Source of the DNA: Brienomyrus brachyistius
Lineage: Eukaryota; Chordata; Actinopteri; Osteoglossiformes; Mormyridae
NCBI RefSeq assembly: GCF_023856365.1
Contig: NC_064548.1
Span: forward strand, 25,198,289-25,262,288
Reading direction: 5' to 3'
Length of the DNA: 64,000 nt
Shown here: positions 26,276 through 38,500 of the stretch, in pieces
Numbering within the stretch: the stretch's first letter is position 1
Layout: the number at the start of each line of letters is the position of its first letter
Notes under the pieces: generated by a model
Told to the model about the DNA's origin: nothing
What the model saw: only the letters and a program-made list of their open reading frames with translations
Database searches by the model: none
Position numbers and translations under genes: made by a program

Positions 26276-28437
26276 TCAAAATAATTATACCTCAATGACA
26301 GGTTTGTTTCGAATCAGGCAGTTATACGGCCAGGTAAATAAACACATGGGAGGGTGACATTTTGAAACGACATGGAGTGGCACTAAAATGGAGCAGGAAC
26401 ACGGCACAGCAAATGGCGAGATACCTGACATACTGACACGCTGCAGATCGTTGATAAGTGTGAGTGTGTGCGTGTGACACAGAGAGACACAGGGGTGCAA
26501 AAACCTCATTGTTCTGGTACAAACAATGCAAAATAGAAGCAAAAGAATGAACCACACACATTTTTTACTGCTGGGGGGGGTGCTTTATAAGCATCTGTCT
26601 CATTGCCCCCAGCCCAAGTCAGTTAGCAGGAATCACTACTATTTCCCTCTGCAGCTGGGCTATGCGGCCTGGCCCTCGTGAACCACCGCTGGGGATGCTC
26701 GCTCACGCCTCTCGGCTCTGTCCTCTCCACCCCCCCAGGTGTACAGATCCAACCAAAGTTCAGGGCGATGAGCAATTGTAGGGTAAGCTGAAATGCAGAG
26801 GATGAAGCCCATGACCCGTGACCCTGACTGTGAGCATTCTGCCACATGTTCGCGGTGCACTGCGCTGCCCCCTGGAGGGAGGTACAAACACTACAGAATC
26901 CATTTGAAGTAGCCAAGATTAACATAAACAAAGGAATTTTTCATCCAGGGGGATTTGAAGTTAAAAGGCTTTATCTCTAAGAAAAAGTCACTTTGCTCCA
27001 GCTGAGGTAATAACTTAAATGCACATTTATACAAACAAATTTTAAGCTAGAAACTAATTAAACGATTAGTATTTCCAACAAACGAGTCCAACACTATTTA
27101 TGTGCACTTTGTTTTACTTACACATGTATTATGGATTTAACCCATTTTATCAGGTTTAGAGGGATCGCTGGAATAGAAGGGAATTCATTACAAATCACAT
27201 TGTAGAAGCTGTTTGGAAGTCACCGTTTACGACGTTCTTCCTCGTCTGGAGATAATAATTAATGGCCACGCTGCTGACGAGGAGCCCCCCCCCCACCGAC
27301 CATTTAACGTGGGAGTTTCTCACACCGGCCTCCCCAGGCTTTGTGCAGGCACGGCTTCCTGGAATTGAAATAGGCGCGCACACCCCTCCCTCCCCACATC
27401 CCGCCCCCCCTTCCTGCACTCCTGGTCGGCCTCCCCGAGATTCCCGGGCAGGAGCCTTGACGCCTCAGGAGCCAGCCTCCCCTCGGAACAATGGCGCCTC
27501 CTTCCCTGTGCTCGGCTCGGCAGTGAGAAAGGGAGCGGGAGAGGATCCCACACAGGCTGCAGGAAGCCGACCGAAGTATTCCCTCCTGCTTCTTCAGCTT
27601 CTTCTGCGCGGCCGTCACACAACCCAATCACGGACCTAAACTCTCCACCAGAAGCTCCCGTTGCTGGTAACACCCTCACGTTAAGTATCCACCATGGAAC
27701 GGCTTTAGAGAACGGCCCCAAATCGCTATAGTGACCTGGCTGACCTGCCGAGAAAAAGGCTGATAAAAGTACAAGAGGAGATTCTTTTTGGCCGCGATCA
27801 GAGAGAAGTGCGGCCTGCCCTGATCGCTCCTCACTTTCCGGCAAACTGCGGCAGGTTAGCGGCCCCTCCTCTGCTCTGCCCCACCCTGACTGCTCCCAGC
27901 TGCCTGCACATTCCATCACACCTTAAAAACTTTCCGCTGCGACCACATTACATCCCCCGCAATGAGTGTGTACTTTAAGAATGAGCGCTTGTGTACTTTA
28001 TGCCATAACAAGGTCTAAATAATAAAGATGCCGACTCAGAGCGCTGTCAGAACATCCAGAGGTCACGTATACGAAACTCTGATTTTTAAGGACGGTAATG
28101 TTGGGTTGTCCAGGAGGCTTAAGCCCCCGTAGCTGTTAAGCGTGTGATCAAAGAGGCTGACGGCCTGGGCCTGTCAGGCTGCAGTCAGCCGCTCCTCGCT
28201 GTTTGGTATTATCACACCTGCGGTTCGGAGAGTAATCCCTGGGAATCATGGAAGCAGGGAATGGGGGGGCAGCCCCCCCCCATCCAAACAGCACCCCAGC
28301 TCAGTATTCAGATATATGTGTGCGAGGGGGCATTCCTGACCCCCCCCCCCATCATTGGAAAACCATCTCCGTGGACCACAGAACGAGGGTTGCATATGTA
28401 TAAGGAAATATACATTAAATCAATGAATGGATGAGCT

Positions 28438-28630
28438 ACACACACATGCACATACATACACAAACACGCACACACACACAAACACGCACACACACAGATA
28501 CACAAACACACACACACACAGATACACAAACACGCACACACACAGATACACAAACACACACACACAGATACACACACACACACACACACAGATACACAAA
28601 CACACACACACACAGATACACAAACACAAA
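28438..28630. repeat. Compound CA-rich microsatellite
   Basis: Runs of CA are interrupted regularly by GATACACAAACAC, giving a higher-order pattern. It yields false Thr/His-rich and Cys/Val-rich frames on the two strands. Confidence 0.95.
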
Positions 28631-28639
28631 AGCACTGTC

Positions 28640-30348
28640 TCAAAAATGTGAATAGAAGAAACATTAAGCAAAAAGGGATTTTTTTCGTCAGTGTGACAAT
28701 GGTGCCATTCCTGTCTGTCAGAAGCAGAACATCTCAGACCTGGGAGAGTGTAAATGGCTTCTGTTTAGGAAATAAGTAGCTTAGGAGAGAAGCAGTGAGG
28801 TGTAACCGGACACCGGCGAGCCGGGCTGCCTGTGCGCTGTTCCGCATGTAAACTGACACATTCTCAGCAGTGGGGGATCATTCCAGGCGGCCGGGATCCG
28901 CTTCCCCTTCGTCTCTGTTTTCCTGTCTCTCTCCGTAGATCATCCTCCCTCTTAAAAAGCCCCACAGGTTTCTCTCGAGAGGGTAATTTTCTGAGGCCCA
29001 GGGGGGTGGGGGTGAAGGGGCAGGGGTGTGCAACTGGGGGGGGGTTTGGCACCTGTCACTCAGGCTTACCCCCGGCGCCAACAGACCGAGAAGCCGGCTG
29101 CATGCCTGAGGGTGGGGTATGTCCAAACACCACGTCGCAGAGACACACCTGTGAGAAGCGACAACCCACCCCAGCGCGAGCAGCTCGCTCTAAAGGCAAA
29201 ATGCCCCCCCCCCCGGGTTTTACCCCATTCCGGACCTTTGTGCCCCCTCTTTATTGCTAGTAGCCAGACGACGGAGCAAACAGGTCCTCTGGTTCACCCA
29301 CGCCCACACGATCTGCTTTTAACCCGACAGCCAGACGCAGTGGTCAGGGTGTGGGAGAGGGGGTGTCTGAGCTCGTCGGCCCGCCGCTGGGTGTCTGACG
29401 TCTCACACCTGCCAAGGAAGACGGCCGACGTGGCGATGCTGGTGTATTATAATGGTCAGCAGGTGCTGCACCTGTGTGACGGGCGGCACTGCTGATGGAC
29501 CGTTACATCTCTGCCTTCATGTTTGCAGGGTGCACTGAGTCACACCTCTAACCTACAAAATAAGTGCAGAATTGCAGTCTCTTGTTTCTGGGTTAAACTA
29601 CCTGGTAAAACATCACAAATCGCAAATTATAATTGGGGGAGGGACTAAGTCCTAATGGGGGCTTTGTCCAGCTTAATCAGCTCTGCATTCCTGAGTTGTA
29701 GGGGGAGAGCGTTGACAGGAGTCCCCCCCGCCCCGGTAGCATGGGTGACCTTACAGTATCTGAGGCTCCTAGTCCCGCCTTGTCCGCAGGCTGGCAGTCC
29801 CAGGGGAGGTGGGGGTGGCTGAGGGTCAGGGGTCAGCAGGGGAGAAGGGCATTCCTTCCCTGTACACACTCCCGTGTCCACATAGACCCTTTTCATGCTT
29901 CTTAACTCTCTGTCTCTCTTACTTTCTCTCTCTCCGTCAGACTGCCCCCCCCCCCCCACCAAAGCCACCACAGGTCGATCCGCAGGTGTGTTGACACTAA
30001 CTTCCCCTGGCTTTGTGTCTCATATCTGGCTCCCGGCTTTTCAATAACGAACGGAGATAACGTTCATTACCAGAAGATAACCGTCACCTCACCTATGCCT
30101 CACATCGATTTTCCAGAAGTTTGCCTTTCTGTCGGTGTCTGCCAGGGGAGGGGCCACACACACTACTGTCTGACCAGATGAGAAACAGATAACACCTGAA
30201 ATATTTGTCATTAACCAGGAGCCAAACCCACAAAGTCTGAGAGAAGAAAGAGGCACGTCTGCTGCCTTCACTACGTGGCTGGCGGTCACAGGTCAGAATG
30301 GACTGGGTCTCTATCCTTGTTCTCTGATGGGATGGGATCCACGTTATG
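28640..30348. other. Intergenic, no gene seen
   Basis: No exon recognised. Poly-C/G runs lie at about 29035-29044, 29200-29213 and 29944-29957. Confidence 0.5.
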
Positions 30349-31324
30349 CCAGTGGCAAACAGAGGGGTTGGACATGTCCAGGGCAGCCAGTGGCAAACAG
30401 AGGGGTTGGACATGTCCAGGGCAGCCAGTGGCAAACAGAGGGGTTGGACATGTCCAGGGCAGCCAGTGGCAAACAGAGGGGTTGGACATGTCCAGGGCGG
30501 CCAGTGCCAACAAAGGGGTTGGACATGTCCAGGGCAGCCAGTGGCAAACAGAGGGGTTGGGCATGTCCAGGGCAGCCAGTGGCCAACAGAGAGGTTGGAC
30601 ATGTCCAGGGCAGCCAGTGGCAAACAGAGGGGTTGGACATGTCCAGGGCAGCCAGTGGCAAACAGAGGGACTGGACATGTCCAGGGCAGCCAGTGGCAAA
30701 CAGAGGGACTGGACATGTCCAGGGCAGCCAGTGGCCAACAGAGGGGTTGGACATGTCCAGGGCAGCCAGTGCCAACAGAGGGGTTGGACATGTCCAGGGC
30801 AGCCAGTGGCCAACAGAGGGACTGGACATGTCCAGGGCAGCCAGTGGCAAACAGAGGGGTTGGACATGTCCAGGGCAGCCAGTGGCCAACAGAGAGGTTG
30901 GACATGTCCAGGGCAGCCAGTGGCCAACAGAGGGGTTGGACATGTCCAGGGCAGCCAGTGCCAACAGAGGGGTTGGACATGTCCAGGGCAGCCAGTGGCC
31001 AACAGAGGGGTTGGACATGTCCAGGGCAGCCAGTGGCCAACAGAGAGGTTGGACATGTCCAGGGCAGCCAGTGGCAAACAGAGGGGTTGGACATGTCCAG
31101 GGCAGCCAGTGCCAACAGAGGGGTTGGACATGTCCAGGGCAGCCAGTGGTAAACAGAGGAGTTGGACATGTCCAGGGCAGCCAGTGGCCAACAGAGGGGT
31201 TGGACATGTCCAGGGCAGCCAGTGGCAAACAGAGGAGTTGGACATGTCCAGGGCAGCCAGTGGCCAACAGAGGGACTGGACATGTCCAGGGCAGCCAATG
31301 GCAAACAGAGGGACTGGACATGTT
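30349..31324. repeat. Minisatellite, 36-38-bp unit carrying a p53-type half-site
   Basis: About 25 copies of a unit holding CAGTGGCAAACAGAGG, then GGTT, then GGACATGTCCAGGGCAGC. Variants are GCCAACAGAGG (shorter) and GGACTGG for GGTTGG. Nearly every unit contains GGACATGTCC, which fits the p53-family decamer RRRCWWGYYY at all positions and is also a perfect palindrome. One unit reads GGGCATGTCC and the last GGACATGTTC, both still within the consensus. Open frames across the array on both strands are artefacts of few stop codons. Confidence 0.95.
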
Positions 31325-31329
31325 CACTG

Positions 31330-31507
31330 ACTAACATTTTATTTATTTAGGAGCTGCTGTTATTCAAAGCAAAGAGTGAGACAATCTCTAGAGTGACTGG
31401 CCCTTGTTCTGGGGAACAATGGCTAAATAACTTTGTCCTTGGGATTTGAACCAGCAACCTTCCGATCAGAGTCATAGCCTCCTAACCCTCTGAATGATAC
31501 ACCGCCT
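31330..31507 (-). mobile_element. tRNA-derived SINE (head intact)
   Basis: On the minus strand the sequence begins with a tRNA-like head containing the B-box string GGTTCAAATCC preceded by GGAAGGTTGCT, and continues through a short body to an AATAAATAAAATG tail at about 31330. It abuts the end of the 38-bp minisatellite directly. Related heads occur at 41283 and 58985. Confidence 0.6.
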
Positions 31508-32529
31508 CCAAGGTTCTGTCAGAAGTGGGATTTAACCTGTAAAGCACAAACATACACTCTCCCTACCCACAGGGTTTTGAGTTTTCCCAGCAGGCTACTG
31601 GGAGGCTATGGGCACCACTAGAGCCTCCACATGACGAGGAGTTCTACCCGCCTTTGTGATTAACTAGAAGAAGCCTTCACATTAACATTTAACGTTAAGG
31701 TGAGAGAGGCATCGGTATTTTGGTGCCTACAGCAACAAGGTGCATATAGTGTCAAACAGAGTGCAAACACAGTACATGTAATGCCAACAAGTAAAGACAA
31801 TGCGGAGAAATTTAAAAATATATATTTTTAAAATGTATATGGGACTGGACATGGACACCCCCCCCCCCCTTTAAAATATTCACATTTTGTTACTTCGCAG
31901 CCTGAAACAAAAACACACACACACACACACACACAAATATTTATGGAATGGAACTTATAACAGCCAGGTGGAAGAAATAACATTAACAGTTCAGGAAAAA
32001 ATTAACTTTGCGGAACCACCGTTGATTACAGCCATGAGTGTGTTAGGGTACTTCTCTACTAACACTACACACCTAGACTATCTTCTTTAAGAGCTGCTCA
32101 ACCGTAGTCAAATTGGACAGTCACCATGATGTTATTTAATCTATTTAATTTTATTCTGTTGATATTATCGTCATAGAACAGCATTTACATATGGAGAAAA
32201 ATTTACCACACGTGCCAGAAAACATAAATCTTTCTCCTGTGTTGTGGTGTCTCTACCATAGGGGCCGGTGGGGCCAAGCCCCACTAGATGTCGCTGTTGA
32301 GCTAATATTGTTGTGCGTTTGTTACATATGACAATTGTAGAACTGCCTTGCATTCCAAATGTCTTGTTATATCTGTTGCATCAAAGTCAGTGCTGCCCCT
32401 AACAGTCTTCCTTTGGTGCGCATGGGGCAGTCCTGTCAGCGTTTGTTTAAGCAAGTGAGCAGCTGAAAACAGTCCGCGCATGTTCAATGCGCTTTCAATC
32501 GTGAGCTGTGTGGCACGATCAGGGTGGCC
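31508..32529. other. Intergenic, no gene seen
   Basis: Contains a poly-C run at 31859-31869 and CA repeats at 31911-31935. No exon recognised. Confidence 0.5.
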
Positions 32530-32672
32530 CGTGCTGATGGCTGCGATGGGTTGATGCTCCATCTTGGGTTTTTGCCCTTGCATCCGTAACTTCCGGGATA
32601 GGCTCCAGACCCCCCACAACCATGCATAGGACAAGGAAATATAGAAAATGGATGGATGGATGGATAGATGGA
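32530..32672 (+). mobile_element. 3' part of a tRNA-derived SINE
   Basis: A plus-strand block with GGGATAGGCTCCAGACCCCC and AGGACAAGGAAATATAGAAA ends in ATGGATGGATGG units. This is the same 3' end as the complete copies at 45482-45859 and 61927-62284, in opposite orientation. The tRNA-like head is absent. Confidence 0.7.
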
Positions 32673-33837
32673 ATATGGCACAGCCATTTTGTCCTTTCCT
32701 ATCTTTTCTTTGTTTTGTTTCAAGAACATCGAGCGTACTGTCACCCCGCCTACTGTTGCAAAACCCATGAACCAGTTGCATTTCCTGTATTTCATAGCGA
32801 CAGACGAAAAATAGAAGCTTTAAACAAATATTTTCCAGGAAGATTACAGTTAGATGTCTATTGACACGTATTCCTGTTATTTAGAAACGGCTATTTTTAG
32901 TTTCTTTTGTATCATTTCCCCTACAGCTTATTACTACTGTCAGGAATCTCATTCTGTGGCACAACGTGCGAATGCCTACTTGCCTATGTGTAAATGTTAA
33001 CAAGCTGACGTGCATAATTTTCATTTGACGTTTTATAACTGTCCGATAGAGGGCGATGTTACACAACAAAACTCATTTATTGTAAATAAAACATTTGACA
33101 TCCCATGATTACGAGCACTTGTTGTATATAGTCTATATATGTCTTGCTTCGTATTTACAGGGTTAGTTGGTGGCAATATGTAGCTATAATTCACGCTGGT
33201 ATACAAATTGCTTGTACGATATTTATAACACGTCCTTACACGTTGTCTAAGTGACAGCCATATATATACATGTAAAATATATATATATTAAAAGAGTTAT
33301 TTTAAATTCCGTTCATTTCGTGCAGAAAGTGAGGCATTAAATCCGACTCCAGGTCACTACGTCAGCACAAATCTCGCAGATTTAAATAATATTAAGTTTA
33401 TTTTTTTGCCTCTGAACATAAAGTTAAATATGAATGTTTCAATCTACTGACACGTTATAAAATACATTTCTTCCTGGGAAATTACAGGAATGTGAGCTCA
33501 GCAGAATCATAGACCAATGCAGCCGTGTGCAGCGAGTAGGACTCAGACGTCGTGCGGTGGATATAAGAAAAGGCATCTTTCTTCTCGAGAGCATCAAACC
33601 GTCACACCACAGTATTGTCTGTACGTACAAGAAACGGCAGATTCTCGCGTGTTCTAATCGTTTCGTTCATTGCAAATCAAATTGCTTTTTCATGTCGCCC
33701 TCAATATTTAATAAGTCCAACTCGTACAATCATGTTTAGAATGAATTCTGTCACCACAGAACGCAACAGTAGTTAGTATTTACGTACTCAAAGGATACAA
33801 GAGAACATTATATTTTAAAAGTGCTATGTGTCAAAGT
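32673..33837. other. AT-rich intergenic, no gene seen
   Basis: AT-rich sequence with TATATA runs near 33130-33290. No exon or RNA gene recognised. Confidence 0.5.
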
Positions 33838-33923
33838 ACTTTGCTTTAAAAAAAAAAACTGAAAATCAGCTCACAATGTGTCTCTTTGTGAGCTGATTTT
33901 CAGTTTTTTTTTTAAAGCAAAGT
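33838..33923. repeat. Near-perfect 38-bp inverted repeat (hairpin)
   Basis: The left arm (33838-33876) and right arm (33886-33923) are complementary along their whole length. The only difference is a run of 11 A against 10 T. They are separated by a 9-nt loop TGTGTCTCT. Arm landmarks are CTTTGCTTTAAA, ACTGAAAATCAGCTCACAA and their complements. It could be a tiny MITE, a hairpin RNA source or a replication fold-back; no target duplication was found. Confidence 0.9.
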
Positions 33924-35268
33924 CACTCAGGAAGAGCCGTTCACATTCTCGTCGTGATGGCTGGTCTCTTATCTTACGGCGACCAGACTAATTGGGATGG
34001 ATGTAATAGTCACTGAAAAAAATAGAAATATGCTTCGATCTTCTATGCATCCACCTATCCAGGCTGAAAGCCCTGATCTCGGGCAGTTAGGGATTCCCCG
34101 AGAAAGAGCAAACCAGTCAACTCGAGTCTCCCATCGCTGCGTTTAGGGCTGACGTCAAAAAAGGTTACCTTAATTTACTTTTTTTTTTTTTAACAAAATG
34201 CCTCCTTTGGGTCATTTTAAAAATGAGAAATTCTGATATGTTTACAGTAGCAGCGAGACTTCAGTAACACCTCGACGTCATTAAGACCCAGCACAAAAAA
34301 CACAAATCTGCCGAAAGCACTTAATGCCCACATCAGCAGGCAAATAACGAATACAATGTGCTAAGGCCAACACGACAACGCGGATTAGTACGGTTAAGTA
34401 TAACATTATATAACATTGCAAGACACAGGAATAAATTATACACATGAAGAGGTAGTTGGTGAGCAGCATCACATTAAGTCCCAGTCAGAACAGACTATGG
34501 TCTCTGCAAGGTGATCTTCAGCTTCATGAGAAGAAGCAGCACAAAGTGATCTCCTTCGTCGGCCGGTCACCGGCCTCAGGGTTCATTCCTCCAGGCAGAC
34601 CATGTCGTTACGATCCAGCACCAAGCGCCTCCCAGCGGCCATTTCAGTGAAACTTCTTCCCCCTCCTAAGTCTGGAAACTCGCTGATTTTCCTTGGGACA
34701 TCCCTGACCTTTTAGAACATCGGTGGCTCATCGGTGGCTCATCGGTGGCTCATCAGTGGCTGCGGCGGAGGTGCCGATTGTGTGGGCGAGTCACCCCTGA
34801 GTTGTACCTGGAGGATCCACTCGACCTGTGGGCAGAGCAAGGAAGCCTCCATACAGCTGCATTTTGGAACAGAAGAAAAGAATACAGAGAGATGGTATGA
34901 TGCATCATATTATGGTTTATTCTTAGAATTATTAGTTACTTTCCAAAACTCCCAGTATGACTCAAATGCCTGAAGCATTAAACTTCATGACATTTCAGGC
35001 AGAGGTTTCTGCTGAAAAATGCAAAGCACCTTCTGGATGCAAAGTTCTGAACTACTACCCACTGTGGGAAATCATGTACTTTTAATCATATTTTCTAACC
35101 AGTAGGTTGTTGCGCTACTTGTATGGGTTCGGTGCCCTCTGCTTTCCCCCTCGTGTGTTCGCTGCCCCCCCCTCTTTGTGCCCTTTCACTGAGACTGACA
35201 TGGACGCATGTCCCTGCCCGTAGGGGCTAAGGGCTGCTTATCTTTGTGGAGGCCTCAGATGGGCTGCG

Positions 35269-35270
<2 letters not shown>
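33924..35270. other. Intergenic, no gene seen
   Basis: No exon recognised. An 11-bp tandem CATCGGTGGCT (four copies, the last with one change) lies at 34718-34761. Confidence 0.5.
34718..34761. repeat. 11-bp tandem repeat x4
   Basis: CATCGGTGGCT three times, then CATCAGTGGCT. Confidence 0.9.
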
Positions 35271-35302
<32 letters not shown>

Positions 35303-35308
35303 ACACAC

Positions 35309-35348
<40 letters not shown>

Positions 35349-35397
35349 ACACACATACACACACACATAAACACATACACACACACATACACACATC
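35271..35397. repeat. CA microsatellite, compound
   Basis: Long CA runs interrupted by TATATA, GA and TAAA. It lies about 120 bp beyond the last exon of the B7-family gene. Confidence 0.95.
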
Positions 35398-35512
35398 TTC
35401 TCATTTCCTTTTGTTTCAGCGTCACACTGTTTCATCTACCATACATCAAACCACAGATGTGAACCAGCAAAATCCCACACCATGCAACACCCCCCCCCCC
35501 AAATATCTTACC

Positions 35513-35592
35513 TTACTCGATGTCTAAGAGATCTATGGTAACATTAGCGTCATCCTGTGATCCCCGCCCGCCAGGGCGTGCAGCAGTATTCT
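35513..35592 (-). CDS. B7-family gene, exon 6 (terminal tail exon)
   Basis: Acceptor CGATCCCTTTTCTGTCCTACAG before 35592. The frame that fits exon 5 reads NTAARPGGRG and ends DANVTIDLLDIE before TAA at 35515-35513. A good donor string (GA|GTAAGG, then AG|GTAAGAT) overlaps the stop, so a further downstream exon, coding or UTR, cannot be excluded. Confidence 0.55.
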
Positions 35593-38500
35593 CTGTAGGA
35601 CAGAAAAGGGATCGCAGATCAGGGCTGAGGAAACGTGTCGGGCCAGAGCTTAAATCGAGACGAGCGGCTGTACAGACACACGCTGCATCACGCACATGCT
35701 GCACTGCGCACCTTGTGGATGCTGCTCCTGGTTCGATCTACAGGCATATTCTATAAACAGGGAAGAAGGAACAGTGAGGTAAACCAAGAGCAGGTTGTGT
35801 GGAGTCAGCATAATTTACAAAAGCAAGAGAAGGGCAGCTTCACATCAATTTAGCCACAAAAAAATGTATAAGAAAATGGCTGTATGTACTTTTCTGGGAG
35901 AAACAGAAGAAGTAAACAAGCATCGCCTGGATAAGCAGAATCGGGACCAGAACCAGAACCAGGAGTCCGTGCAAACTGGAAGCAGGAGCAGCACCTGCAG
36001 AAGAGGAGAGAGGACAGAGTGCATTGAGATGCTGTGATGCGTGTTTCCACAGGCTGAGAAATGACCAGCAGGTGGTCTAGCAGTGGGGGGACTGGCTTTG
36101 CACAAAACCACTTTTCAAACGAAAATTACAAGATAACAAAGTGGAAAGAAAACACTGGTTTCATAGTATTTATTTTAATAACGCATGTAATTATTTAAGT
36201 ATTTCTTTGCTGCGTGATGTTTTGTAATAAGGTAATAAGGACACGCTTACAGTGATGGATTGTCTCTGTAGTGCTCTCATTGGTAAGGAGAACTGGGTTT
36301 TCCACAATGCAGTTAACCGGAATTTCCTCCTGAGTCCGGAGGTGCAGTGTGCTCGTCACAGAGATGCTTCCGTTGGTGGTGCTGCTATTGATCTTCACTT
36401 GGTCTGAGTTGATCGTCTGATTCCCCACAATCCAGTGGATGACCGGCTTTGGGAATCCACCCCAGGTCTCGCAGCGGATCTCCGAGGGCCACGAGGACTC
36501 CTTACAACCTTGCATGGTCACCTGAGGCTTGCTGAAGGGGGCTGAAAGACCAGCAGACAGGCAGTGGAAATCAGTGGTGGTGGGGGGGGGGGGATTATGT
36601 GTAAAATGTCTGGAGATTTCGCTAGATTAAAGTTTCAGCAACTTAAGTTCACGTAAACCATCTAAAGGTGCTTCCCAGTGGGAAACTACAGAGAAGGTCA
36701 ACAGTCTTCCTATCAGGGGAGAAATGACTGTAAATGAAACAAAAATTCGGGAAGGAACCCTAACCTACGTTTGGTTCATTAGCCCACTGATCAGATTTCT
36801 GAGGGAGAGGTTAAACCCAGCAGATGACAAGTGTGGGATAGCTGATGACTATGGAACGACAGAGATATGGCTGAAATCGCCTCCTTACAGGCTTCCTGAA
36901 AAAGATAAATTTTGCAGAAAACAACTTAAGTTTCTGTTAAAGACAGTGAAGGATCAATATAACTGTAAAAAGATGTGGGGGGCCGTGTACAGGCAGGGGT
37001 TAGGGTTAGGTTAGGGTTAGGGTTAGGGTTAGGGTTAGGGTTAGGATTAGGGTTAAGTCAGACAGGCCCCGGTGAAGCCCTTCCCTTGATTTTGTGTGTG
37101 CATTCGCAGGGCTGAAATCGAAACTGCTTTCTTTCGGTCGCTGATCTGTTTCCGTCCACGTTGTCCCTTAATCCCATCAGCCATGTTGCACGGTTACTTC
37201 TGCAGCCCAGCTTAAAACTGCAGGTACTTGTCTGATGTCTTACTGATATGGCTCCTTAACACATTGCAAATCCCCCTCAGAGCCAACTGCTGAGGAATAA
37301 GTACATTTACAGCCATATTAAAGCTATGAGATATGCAAAAAATAAACCACGGGATGTGCAATGGCGTTCCTCTGACAGCAGGCTAATGAACGCAGATTTG
37401 AATGTAGGAAAATTTTACAGAGTTTGAATTGAAAGAATTCTGTTGGCTTTGACATCACAGGGACCTCTGTATGCAACGCACCCAGACCTGTGACCTGCGA
37501 CGAGCGGCGATCAAGGTGCTTCTCACTTATAATAATTAATAATTGATACTTTATTGATCCCCTGTAGGGAAATTATCTTTACGCCTCCCTTAACTTGCTC
37601 TTTGTGGAGTAAGTTGACCGCGAATGCACAAATTATGCACAAAGATGTAGCAATTCTACTGATCTCACCTCCAACATTGAGCTGAATCCTGCAGTACTGC
37701 TTCTTCTTGTCATTGTTAAATATGACAATTGTTTCATAAAGGCCGGCATCCTTAATCTGCACCGATGTCAGTAACAGACTGAAGTTCCCCCTGGGCAGTT
37801 CGTAGGGAAAGACTATCACTCGACCACGATAGCTTTCCTTTTGGAATTTGTCATTGATTTCGCCCATCTTGAAAATCATCAGCACATCTGCAGGGGAGGT
37901 TCCTTGCGAATTCTCTCGCTGCCAGAAGACACGCAGGTCCTGCTCCTTATAGGTGGCTGAGGTAGAGCAGGTCAACATGACGTTCTCACCAACCGGCACA
38001 TTGACCGTCGCATTGTAAATGTAGTCTTCACCCTGGACCTGCAGAATCATGCATCCTGCATGTGATCGAGAGACAGGGGGTTAGGACCCCAAAAAGAGGA
38101 ATGAAAAAACACTGTTTTACCTTATTCAACTGCTCTACAGCATTTTGTTGGTTGATAGTTAGTAATGAAGGAAAGAAAATGATGCTCCCCCACTAGATGG
38201 CGCCCTTGGTTTGCTTTGGGGCATGCGTCGTGCCCGTTTTTGAACATAGAGCACCACCTAGTGGAATAAAAAAAATACAGCAAATGGTTTATGAAGCATT
38301 TTGTCCATCACTAAAGGTTTGATATAGCTGAGTTTGTTGAATTATATGCATTTAATATGCATCTACATATTAAATAAGAACCCCAAAAAATCAGAAGCCT
38401 GAACTCCAACAGGAATAAACATCCTTAATAAACAACCAAACAAGTCAGCAAAAGGCTAGGATACACCCTAAGGGGGATGCCAGTTCATCACAGGGCACAG

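Larger units (their letters stand above)
24661..28435. other. Intergenic, no gene seen
   Basis: Homopolymer G/C runs are frequent (25050-25062, 25239-25249, 27285-27295). A CA repeat is at 26022-26054. A repeat-free block at 27940-28090 may be conserved non-coding sequence. No exon was recognised on either strand. Confidence 0.45.

Noticed and set aside
27262..27919. Overlapping frames on both strands in a GC-rich stretch
   Set aside because: Mutually antisense open frames with no domain; composition effect.
28308..28671. Cys/Val-rich and Thr/His-rich frames
   Set aside because: Direct translations of a CA microsatellite.
30093..31337. 414-residue minus-strand and 351-residue plus-strand frames
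   Set aside because: All frames of the 38-bp array are open on both strands; low-complexity product without family resemblance.
36724..37014. 96-residue open frame upstream of the telomere repeat
   Set aside because: It lies in a B7-gene intron on the opposite strand, lacks splice support and runs into the TTAGGG repeat.
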